From contig JBAKBP010003170.1 in NCBI GenBank assembly GCA_037953745.1, forward strand, positions 62,001 to 126,000: a stretch of DNA of 64,000 bases, in the 5' to 3' direction. Of this stretch, positions 55,986 to 64,000 are shown in pieces. The stretch is from Lithodes maja (taxonomy: Eukaryota > Arthropoda > Malacostraca > Decapoda > Lithodidae). Positions within the stretch are counted from its first letter, which is position 1; every line of letters begins with the position of its first letter. The translations under genes were made by a program, and so were the position numbers. Below the pieces are notes generated by a model that worked only from the letters and a program-made list of their open reading frames with translations, did no database searches and had not been told where the DNA came from.

Positions 55986-56619
55986 TTAACCCGGGAGCTG
56001 CGGGAAGACTCTTAAGAGTTCCCCCGGCGGACTGCGGGAAGACTCTCTGGAGTAAGTAAAACTAAAAATCAACTTTTTACATCGAAATTTTTTTTTTTTT
56101 TTATTTTTTATTTTTTTTTTTTATTTTTTTTTTGGCCCCTGGGCCATGCAAAATCTCAGTCCTCTACCTCCCCTCCTTCCCCACTTTCCTCCTATTCCTC
56201 AGTTATCACCTATTTTCCCTATTATTCCCTTATTCTGAGGTATATTTTCGTGCTAACATTAGCGAGTTGCAAGCAGGGTGTTGTCATCACTGATGGCCAT
56301 CGAGTGCAAGAGAGAGAGAGAGAGTATCGATCGACTGTGTCGCAGTGGCCTTGGGGAAAATTGGCGGGAAGGTAGCTTGCCTCACCCATACATTATACAA
56401 CTCGCGGGCTATATCTCTGATTTTGACCATCCAAACGCTGTTTTCACTCGTTTTATTGTTGTTTCAGGTTAATACCTTTATAATCAACCCATAATAGGCG
56501 CATATGGATAATTATTAATGCTATTAATGGTACAATGAATATTTTAGTGACGAAAAACCTCAAATACGTCAGCACAGGGGGACGTTTTCATTTACCCCCG
56601 TGCGCACTTCAGAGGTTAA
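55986..56619 (-). mobile_element. TTAA element family II, copy 2
   Basis: 634 bases in the opposite orientation to the copy at 37017. Ends TTAACCCGGGAGCTGCGG and, reversed, TTAACCTCTGAAGTGCGC. TTAA at 55986-55989 and 56616-56619. It splits BEL-2 gag. AG repeats at about 56306-56325 and long T/A runs at 56087-56130. Confidence 0.8.
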
Positions 56620-57146
56620 ATGTAAGGCCTCTCCTTCCATTTGTCCCTTCAGATAGTGAAACTTGCGGACATTATCCAAAGAGGATTCATGAACCGTAGA
56701 TCGAAATACGTCCCAGAAAGCTAACCACTCGGTTAACCTGCCCCCAAATGTAGGAAGATTGAGCTTTGGGAGGTGTACAGTATGTTTTGGGTCAGCCCTT
56801 TTATGGGCCTCATTATCGCCTCCCTTCTTACTTGCGACAGCACGCTGTAATAGGCGCTTCGCTCTAAAGACAGGTTCGTCATAGAGGGCGCGATTATCAC
56901 ACTCTGTAATTATCTCTGCCTCCTCTATCATGTCAGCCACAATCACCTCACTCAGAGCCGTAATACGACCGTGGGTAGCCTGGACGTTATCTAATCTGGC
57001 CTCCAATTCCTCTAGATCAGCAGTAGTGATGAAAGTGTTTAAGTCCACTATTAGCCTATTTAATACTCCCCGAAGTCCCGCCCTTTGATTTTTAGGGCTT
57101 TGATCAGCACCCCACTAGACGGTGTCTCTTTATCGTTTTTATCCAT
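56620..57146 (-). pseudogene. BEL-2 gag N-terminal part
   Basis: Minus-strand gag from ATG at 57144-57146 to the TTAA element. A one-base deletion near 57090 relative to BEL-1 shifts the frame after about 20 codons. The remaining part (57048-56620) matches BEL-1 gag closely and has CAG where BEL-1 has its TAG stop. The retroposon present in BEL-1 (30268-30680) is absent here, giving the empty site. Confidence 0.75.
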
Positions 57147-57371
57147 TTTGCATGCGAGCCTATAGGCTATGTATCTAAATGTTACGTTACAAAGACAACG
57201 GCCAAATAATAGTCTAATTAAGAGACGCCAACCGGCGGACTTCTATGTTATGGAGAAAAAATAGTACACTAAATAGCAATACCTACTAATGGATCATATT
57301 GAACAAGAAAAAATGTTAGGTCTGGTCATAATAGTCACAGGAAGTCTGAAACGGAAAAGAAAATTACTGGG

Positions 57372-57530
57372 GAAAGATGATGGGTGGGATGCAGGACTTA
57401 GGCAGGTGCAACGATGTGACCCTGCATTCTGGCTCTAACCATCGCTTGGCTAGCCTTGCCAGTTTATCATAGAGTTGTTCCTGCATCCTGTTATATGTCC
57501 CCTTGTTCATTGCCTTAAAATCCCTTACTG
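57372..57530 (-). pseudogene. Remnant of the SGNH-like ORF in BEL-2
   Basis: Keeps the start region and about 40 C-terminal codons (KRWLE ... SLHLPKSCIPPIIFPQ). The intervening roughly 180 codons with the catalytic Ser, Gly, Asn and His blocks are deleted. It shows that the ORF belongs to the family and was not inserted only into BEL-1. Confidence 0.7.
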
Positions 57531-57558
57531 GTAGCTAATTCCCGGGTCTGGGCACCAT

Positions 57559-58279
57559 TGTGGTAAACTATCAATGGAAGTTAAATATTACTAAGCTATA
57601 ATGAATCAAATAAAATCAATCTAAATGAAAACTACTCTATATCTAAATTGAATTCAATCTGAAACAAGCTAATTTATATCCAAAGGTCTCACATAACAAA
57701 TGTATATATAGGGTAAGGTTATAAGGGTTAATATTAGCCAGGAATTAACTCACCAATAGTTCCACGTGGCAATGAGGCAAGGGAGAACGTTTTATCCAAT
57801 ATGGCGGTGGACAATGGGGAACGAGACTTCGGTCCCAAGACTCGAGTCAAGTTAAAGAAAGAATAAATGATTACATGGGAATGGACATGATTATTATAAT
57901 GTATGCTTATCTATCAGTCAGTCATGATGTCGATGAGAGCGTCGTGATGGTGTAGCTGAGTGTATTGCTGTATGTGTATTGTGATTACAGGCACAAAAGC
58001 ACGATCAACTGAGGGCGGAAAATTGGATGTTAACTGGTTGGTGTTCGTGAAGGCTCTGGCGTACCTCAAAAGCACACCTTGCTGCCTTGGCAAACCGCCA
58101 GGAGCCCAAATTATCGTACCGCATTTAGGTTGCTCTATACGATAAATTATATTAATATATACGATAAATTCATATACAGTATACTACATAAGACCATGGC
58201 AATATTGCTTAATAGCATATTAGGCCTTTTATAACTTAACTTATTTACAATCTTATAATATACGATCTACTCGTCCTAC
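57559..58279 (-). repeat. BEL-2 5' LTR, main part
   Basis: Minus-strand LTR whose other part lies at about 63246-63351, on the far side of the CR1 LINE. It carries TACAGTA at 58175-58181, which is lacking in the BEL-1 5' LTR. The primer site is next to it at about 57540-57557. Confidence 0.85.
58175..58181. other. TACAGTA footprint-like insertion in BEL-2 5' LTR
   Basis: Lies in the same TATATA tract that holds the complete pogo-like element in the 3' LTR. Net gain of 5 bases relative to the BEL-1 5' LTR. Confidence 0.75.
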
Positions 58280-58506
58280 AAAGGAGTACAAAGGAGTACA
58301 AAGGAAATCAAGCAACAACAGGTCTAGTGACCCTTCTAGGCTGCTTGTCCTCCAAAACACTGAGGATCAAGTTTCCAAACAGTGGTTTAGAGTGGGTAAG
58401 GGAACATTGGAAAGGGAACTACTGCCCTAGAACTAATGTCCGTGGCAGGATTAGGAAGTTAGTAGGGGACAGATGGGTTAGTAACTGAGGGGGGTATACA
58501 ATAAAG

Positions 58507-60766
58507 TTATTCATTTACAAACGCAGTCAGTCGCGGGTTTGATGCGAGATATTTGTCTAAGCGGAGTTTAAATGAATCAACGGTGCTGCAGTCTATAACG
58601 TCTCGGGGAAGCCCATTCCACAAGTTGACAACTCGATTGAAGAAGAAATTCTTAGATTCGTGTGAGTTAAAAGATTTACCAATAATTTTGCAACCGTTTC
58701 CCCGCGTGTAATTAGATTGGTCGATAGTGAAGTACTTACTACAGTTCATATTGTCGATGCCTTTGATGATTTTGAACACTTGAATTAAGTCGCCTCTTAA
58801 TCTGCGCTGGGTTAAAGGAAATAGATTTAATTCTCTAAGACGCTCTTCGTATGGTTTGTTCTTTAGGCTAGGTATCATTTTGGTAACTCTACGTTGAACT
58901 CGTTCTAGCTTGTTTATATCTTTTTGGTAATAAGGGCACCAGGATTGAACGCAGTATTCCAGAAGAGGGCGGACTAAGGAATTGTAAAGGGTTAGGATAA
59001 CATCTTTGGATTTATGCTCAAATGACCTGCCTATAAAGCCAATTATTTTGTTTGCCTTCTTAACAACTTCTGAACATTGTTGACTCGGTTTTAGGTTACT
59101 CGATATTGTTACTCCCAGATCGGTTTCTTTGTTTACATTCTTAAGCTGAGTGCCATTCATCGAATAGTTTGCTTTCTCATTTAGGTATCCGATATGTAGT
59201 ACTTTACATTTATCCGCATTGAAACTCACTTGCCAAATTTGGGCCCAACATGACAATTTATCTAGATTGTGTTGCATATCGTCAACTTGTTCTTTTGAGA
59301 GTACGCTATTTGCAATTTTTGTATCGTCAGCAAATTTCGAGACTGTACAGGTGAGACCCTCATCTATGTCGTTGATGTAAATTAGAAAGAGAATTGGTCC
59401 TAGTACCGATCCCTGGGGTACCCCACTACTTACATTGGTCCATTTAGATGCCTTACCGTTTATGACTGCTCTTTGCTTTCTGTCGCTGAGCCAATTTTCT
59501 ATCCATTTCAACACACCGTCTTGTATTCCATGCGCTTTTAGTTTTAGCAGTAATCGTTTGTGGGGAACTTTGTCAAAGGCCTTTTGAAAATCAAGGTATA
59601 TAATATCTACAGCTTTACTCTCATCGTAGAGGTTGAAGATATCGTGGAAGAAGTCTAAGAGGTTTGTTAAACAGGAACGTTTTTTACGAAAGCCGTGTTG
59701 AGTATCTTTAACCCTCCAGCCCCGGTTATGTATTATATATATATTCCTCGAAACCCGGGTGTTTTGGCCGAAAAACGTCTAGGCTAGGCTACCGTATATT
59801 CGTTAATCAGACTGCTTCCCGCATTCCTGCGCATCCCCAAGCGTAGCTGTGTTATTTACCTGTAAAATGGCATTAAGTAGAGCTCTCTAAGTCAACTGGG
59901 TGAGCTGTGATGATGATTTCATTGGAGATAACTTTATGGCCAAACCAGCCACTTTACACCACTTTTCGATACTGAACAACAACATACAGGCACACAAGAA
60001 CAAGCGACGCTCTCCTTCTTGTGGCCGGAGATGCGGAGCGTCGGTCCAGCCGGCTGTTGTTTACATGCGTCGGACCGACGCCTCGCACAGCAAGCTCACA
60101 GGCTGTGACGTCATGGGTGTATAAGAGGCCTTCCGGGTACCTGTTACATGCTTTTTTATGGGCGTACAAGAGGCCATCCGTGGTGAGAGGGTTAAGTAAG
60201 TTATTTGCCTCTAAGTGATTTACGAGTCTGTCTCTTATGACCGTTTCTAGCATTTTACATACAATTGATGTTAAGCTAATTGGACGATAGTTACTGGGTA
60301 GGGATTTGCTGCCTTTTTTTAATATCGGTGTTACGTTGGCTAGCTTCCACTGATCAGGCATAGTCCCAGACTGCAAGGATTCATTGAATAGCAATGTCAG
60401 TGGTTTGGAGAGCTCATCCTTAGCTTCCATTAGAACTCTAGGTGAGATTGTATCAGGTCCAGGCGTTTTATTTACCTTGAGTTTATCTAAACAATTCAAT
60501 ACTTCTCTCTCTGTAACGGTGATATTGCTTAGAACATCTGAATTATCAATCTGAATCGGCGATGGTGTAGGGATATCACTGAGGTCTTCGGTTGTAAAAA
60601 CTGATGCAAAGAAGGTATTGAGGGCATTACTCATTTGTACTTCGTCTTTGGTGTATTCTCCATTTTCATCGACTAACGGTCCAACAGTTGAAGTAACTAC
60701 TTTTTTCTTTCTGATATAACTATAGAATTCTTTCGGGTTTGTTTTACTTTGATTCGCAACATGTAA
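58507..60766 (-). pseudogene. CR1-like ORF2 reverse transcriptase, split by a TTAA element
   Basis: From 60766 downward: VTEREVLNCLDKLKVNKTPGPD, SNYRPISLTSIVCKMLE, then the family I element (60195-59708). RT resumes with GFRKKRSCLTNLL, YLDFQKAFDKVPH, GVPQGSVLGPILF and the catalytic FADDTKIA, and ends at a stop at 58507. It follows the endonuclease in the same frame, separated by one TAG (60767-60769). Apart from that codon and the insertion the frame is intact. Confidence 0.85.
59708..60195 (+). mobile_element. TTAA element family I, copy 3 (488 bp)
   Basis: TTAA at 59708-59711 and 60192-60195, with the same ends and length as the copies at 37987 and 46173. It lies in the CR1 RT. Confidence 0.85.
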
Positions 60767-61789
60767 CTACAGGGTCTTTTTACTTTGCTTAATTAACTTT
60801 TTGGCTTTGCGTCGTAGCTCTACAAATTTCACCCGTTCTTCGTCATTTTGTGAGGATTTTAATCTATCATTAGCAAATTTTTTAGCAAGCAGACAGTCTG
60901 AAATATCTTTATTCCACCATTTGGGCTTATCATTTTGGCCTGGACGCCGTATTTTCGATGGTATGCAGTCTTGCACTGCCTTAAGGTAAGTGATTGTGAC
61001 ACACTCCCAAGATGTATTTATGTCGTTATTGTTAGTCAGAAAGCTCCAGTCAGTTTCTTTAAGTTTTGATTTAAGTTTATGAAAATTTGCTTTCTTGAAA
61101 TTAGGGACTTTCTCAATGCTGCTATTTGATTTGTTACTAGTAAACTTTAAAGTGAAAGTTATCGTACGATGGTCGCTGTTACTGAATTCATCACCAACAT
61201 TCAAATTCTCTATTAATTCTTCTTTTGTTGCGAGTACAAGGTCAAGCACATTATTACCACGGGTCGGAGATTGTACAAATTGAAAAAGTGAACTCTCTTG
61301 CAAGTTAGCATAGAGGTCGTGTCCAGAGTGTGAAGTAAGAATATCGCCCCATTTAGTCACGGGTAAGTTGAAATCGCCAAGAATTACGGTATCTTGTATG
61401 TTAGTTATTTCTGCAATTTGTTCATAAATTTCACTGTCAGTTTGCACTGATTGAGATGGGGGTCTGTATAATAAAGCTAGTGTTATTTTAGTTCCTCGTT
61501 TATTATTTAATAGTATGTAAGATATGTCTATATTCGCAATTTGAGGTTTTGACATTAAGACGGGATTAAGACTTTCCTTTATAAAACACAGAACTCCTCC
61601 TCCATTTCTATTGATCCGACTTTTCTCAAACATTGTATAACCAGGAAGCGTATATTCGGCTAAAAAGTCTCTGTCTTCCGTATTTAACCAAGATTCTGTA
61701 ATGCCGATTATATCATAATGTTCTGTAAACACGATTTCCTCTAGATCTGAAAATTTATTGCGTATGCTACGAGCATTTACATAAAACAC
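60767..61789 (-). pseudogene. CR1-like ORF2 AP-endonuclease
   Basis: A 340-residue frame. FYVNARSIRNKF opens the domain, ITESWL carries the metal-binding Glu, LLYRPPS and GDFNLP follow, and SDHRTI has the catalytic Asp-His pair. It nicks target DNA in CR1-type retrotransposition. Translation ends at TAG 60767-60769, after which RT continues in the same frame, so this is probably a nonsense change in ORF2. Confidence 0.85.
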
Positions 61790-61854
61790 CTTAAGAGTAT
61801 TAGAGTTGGATGTTACTGATTGTGCATTGTCTGAATTTTCAGTTCGTATTTGAC

Positions 61855-62907
61855 TTACACTACCCTGTCTTGGGTCTGGTTGACCCCGTTTTTTAAACGG
61901 AAATCCTTGACTGCATCGTTCAGCAGACGACCAAGACGTGCAGCTCCTACTTCATTGAGATGTACACCATCTCCTGAAAACAAAGATTTATCATAGTAAA
62001 AATTATCCCACGTGTCGACAAAGCCGATGTTCTCCTCCCTGCAGAGTTTGGCTAGTCGGCGATTTGTACTGGTAGCTATGTTGTAGAATCGGTTTTCTAC
62101 ATCAATCCGGGGAACAATTCCTGAAATTAAGATTCTATTAGATTTTTCCTTGAAGGACCTGATCAGCCGCCGGTACTTGCAAAGTAGTTCCTCTGATCGC
62201 GTCCGTTGGACATCGTTAGATCCAACGTGGATGACGTACGTAGTGCTTGCGGGGGCGAGCCTGGAAACCTCTTCCAGAGCCGCAACAATGTCGTCCACGC
62301 CGCCACCTGGGATACAGAATCGCTTTCTGGTCCTGGGTGCCCTGGCGCAGAACTCGGTTAGTTGGCCACGGACCATGGAGTCGCCCACAAGCCGAACTTC
62401 TTCCGTTTCCTCTTCCTCGTCAATAGCCAGAATTTTGAAGCGGTTTTGGCATGTTGTCGGGATGACCTTCCTGGTACTGGTACTGGGATGGACATTGTTT
62501 CTCACTAACTAAAAGTTGTCCTGGGGGGGAGTGAGAGTAGAGTCATTATTATTATCTGCAACATCTAAGGTAGCTGCTGGTGTGGGTACCGGTACTGTAT
62601 GCACTGGAATGGCGGTTGACATAGTAGTGGTTTCTTGGGCCGAGGGCACTCCTACGTTGAGTGTGGCAAATTCTTGAAGGGATTCAAGCTTCGTAGTCAG
62701 GGCATCGATCTTGCGGTGAGCTGCATTCAATTCATCCGCAATCTTCTCTCGGAGCTGGCAAAATCTACAAATTTGGACATCAGTATCAACAAACATGGTA
62801 GGGCCAAATTTACCGGAACAACTCGTGCAGGTTCGTTGCGGCGCCATGACAATATAATCACAATATGCCTGAAAATCACACAAATTTATGTTAGCAAAAT
62901 GGTACAA
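61855..62907 (-). pseudogene. CR1-like ORF1: zinc/coiled coil plus SGNH esterase, one in-frame stop
   Basis: The first part (62907-62512) has a CxxC zinc motif set (CTSCSGKFG, CRFCQLREK) followed by a predicted coiled coil. After a TAG at 62509-62511 the same frame continues to 61855 as an SGNH hydrolase: VRLVGDSMVRG (Ser), IPGGGVDD (Gly), IHVGSNDVQ (Asn), GDGVHLNEVG (Asp/His). PHD-like and esterase domains in ORF1 are established for CR1-group LINEs. The stop could be a mutation or be read through. The likely start is the second Met (MAPQRTC, about 62848). Confidence 0.85.
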
Positions 62908-63230
62908 TTAAAGCCTGAAAATCACAAAAAATGTATGTTAGCAATGTGATACAATTAATCCCTGAAAATCACAAAAAAATTTGTTAGCAATATGATAATA
63001 TTAATATGCCTGTAAATCACAAAAAATACGTTAGCAATAGAACACAATTTATGCCTGAAATAAACAAAAATTTATGTTAGCAGTATGACACAGTTAAAGC
63101 CTGAAAATCACAAATGGACTAGAAATTTGTTACAAAATTTACTGGAAAAAAAAAGTGGGAGAGGGTTAATGTAGCCTAGTGAAAAAACTGGAAAACAGTA
63201 TACAGTACAGTAACAAAAAATATTTGTTAG
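62860..63230 (-). repeat. Tandem repeats (about 46 bp) in the CR1 5' UTR
   Basis: Five to six imperfect units, each with GCCTGAAAATCACA and TTAGCAATATGA blocks, starting near 62868, 62913, 62961, 63008, 63053 and 63099. Tandem 5' UTR monomers act as promoters in some LINEs. That role here is inference. Confidence 0.7.
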
Positions 63231-63245
63231 CAATATGGAGAGATC

Positions 63246-63351
63246 GTCGTGCTGTAGGAGAGATCGTGACGTCGTGCTGTAGGAGAGATCGTGACGTCAC
63301 AGAGACATACGAGATCACAAAAGAGTCATATTCTATCGTATTTATACGATA
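63246..63351 (-). repeat. BEL-2 5' LTR, outer part
   Basis: Remaining end of the LTR beyond the CR1, ending at CGATA next to the GTAAG duplication. A 25-bp sequence starting GTCGTGCTGTAGG is tandemly duplicated at 63246-63295. Other LTRs have it once. Confidence 0.8.
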
Positions 63352-63356
63352 GTAAG

Positions 63357-63956
63357 GTTGGAAGTATCAATACTTCCCAAGTACTGTTTTACTTCACTGC
63401 TAGCCAAATTTAGGTCTGCATTTTTATAATTTCTAAATCTGATTACTTTTTCATGTGTGAGTGGCTTAGGGAAATCAAAGCTGAAAGTAATCAAAGCATG
63501 ATCAGAGGTATTAGGGTCAGCATTCTCAACATCAACATCCAGAACACCACCACAACCCACAGGAGAGAAAACCAAGTCAAGGGTGTGTCCTAAGATATGA
63601 GTTGGGTGGGACACATGGTTTACAAAATTGTTCTGATCAGTCAACTCAAGGAACTCAGGAGAGAATGGCTTCAGATGAGGGCTGTCAACCCAGTAATTAA
63701 AATCTCCACATATCAAAAGTCTTCCGGTTTTAGCAGAAACTTCCTCGAGAAACTGCCCAAACTCTTCCATAAAACCCCTATCTGAGCCACGATGGCCAGG
63801 CCTATAGACAACTGCCATTCTTAGAATTTGTTGATGGAGTTTTATTTCCACTTCCAACAGTTCATAATAAAGAGGGGCTGGGTTATGGCTTATTTGCAAG
63901 ATATTCACCAGATTACAGTAATGCATACTGCCACATGTACCACCAACTATGCACAA
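63357..63956 (-). pseudogene. L2-like LINE AP-endonuclease (continues beyond window)
   Basis: Minus strand. MAVVYRPGH, the GDFNYWVD metal-binding block, THILGHTLDLVFS and SDHALITFSF are AP-endonuclease motifs of L2/CR1-type LINEs. The frame is interrupted at 63352 by BEL-2 and continues in frame at 47017 once BEL-2 and one GTAAG are set aside. The 5' part, possibly more coding sequence, lies beyond 64000. Confidence 0.8.
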
Positions 63957-64000
63957 CCTGGTTCATGCGTCCCTATATTTTGCAAATTTATCAGAATTAC

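Larger units (their letters stand above)
58280..63245 (-). mobile_element. CR1-like LINE, near full length
   Basis: Minus strand. A 5' region with tandem repeats (62860-63230), ORF1 with zinc/coiled-coil and esterase parts, ORF2 with endonuclease and RT, and a 3' UTR ending in CCTTTGTACT-type repeats (58280-58303). It is inserted in the BEL-2 5' LTR. It is damaged by two single stop codons and a family I TTAA element in RT. The truncated sibling is at 34083-35206. Confidence 0.9.
47023..63351 (-). mobile_element. BEL/Pao LTR retrotransposon BEL-2, nested in the L2-like LINE
   Basis: Flanked by GTAAG at 47018-47022 and 63352-63356. On the minus strand it reads 5' LTR (split by a CR1), primer site, SGNH ORF remnant, gag, protease, RT, RNase H, integrase and 3' LTR (split by a pogo-like element). 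It also holds an RTE-like LINE and a family II TTAA element. Its coding region is more complete than that of BEL-1, including an integrase core that BEL-1 has lost. Confidence 0.9.

Noticed and set aside
56776..56790. TACAGTA near 56776 as another excision scar
   Set aside because: BEL-1 has the same length at the corresponding gag codons, so this is original coding sequence and not an insertion.
62860..63230. CRISPR-like array
   Set aside because: The units are contiguous imperfect tandem repeats without unique spacers, in a eukaryotic LINE 5' UTR.

Overview
This is animal (eukaryotic) nuclear DNA and almost all of it is transposable elements. No single-copy host gene, tRNA gene, rRNA gene or CRISPR array could be supported. 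The element mix (DIRS tyrosine-recombinase retrotransposons, BEL/Pao, Ty3/gypsy, a Ty1/copia-like relic, RTE-, CR1- and L2-like LINEs, pogo/Tc1-like and TTAA-specific piggyBac-like elements) fits an invertebrate, perhaps a crustacean. That assignment is inference. A 200-base run of N lies at 24326-24525.

Layout. 1-6576: DIRS copy A, entering from the left edge, with its RT-RNase H and tyrosine recombinase frames intact. 6571-6964: a hairpin-forming junction. 6965-19950: DIRS copy B, decayed, split by an RTE-like LINE (7978-11515, minus) and a pogo-like element (18089-18895). 19951-28578: relics, namely a LINE ORF1 zinc-knuckle piece, a gypsy fragment, a long LTR with a TATA box, a copia-like RNase H, and a gypsy element on the minus strand carrying a short retroposon. 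28584-40120: BEL-1 (plus), flanked by GCAAC duplications and carrying two LTRs, an SGNH-hydrolase ORF between the primer-binding site and gag, and six insertions. 40126-44235: unassigned sequence and a broken PIF1-type helicase. 44236-47022 plus 63352-64000: one L2-like LINE (minus) split by BEL-2 (47023-63351, minus; GTAAG duplications). BEL-2 is itself split by an RTE-like LINE, a CR1 LINE, a TTAA element and a pogo-like element; the CR1 carries a further TTAA element.

How it fits together. The nesting gives relative ages. L2 is older than BEL-2, BEL-2 is older than the CR1 in its 5' LTR, and that CR1 is older than the TTAA element in its RT. The paired BEL, CR1 and DIRS copies act as empty-site controls for each other. 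These comparisons expose the two strongest observations. First, scattered 5-bp TA-CAG-TA / TA-CTG-TA insertions have the form expected of excision scars of a CAG-ended Tc1/pogo-type transposon, and full-length CAG-ended elements are present in the same window. Second, BEL-1 has an extra ORF with all four SGNH hydrolase blocks, of which only the ends survive in BEL-2. Six TTAA-flanked non-autonomous elements of three families lie here, every one inside another retroelement.
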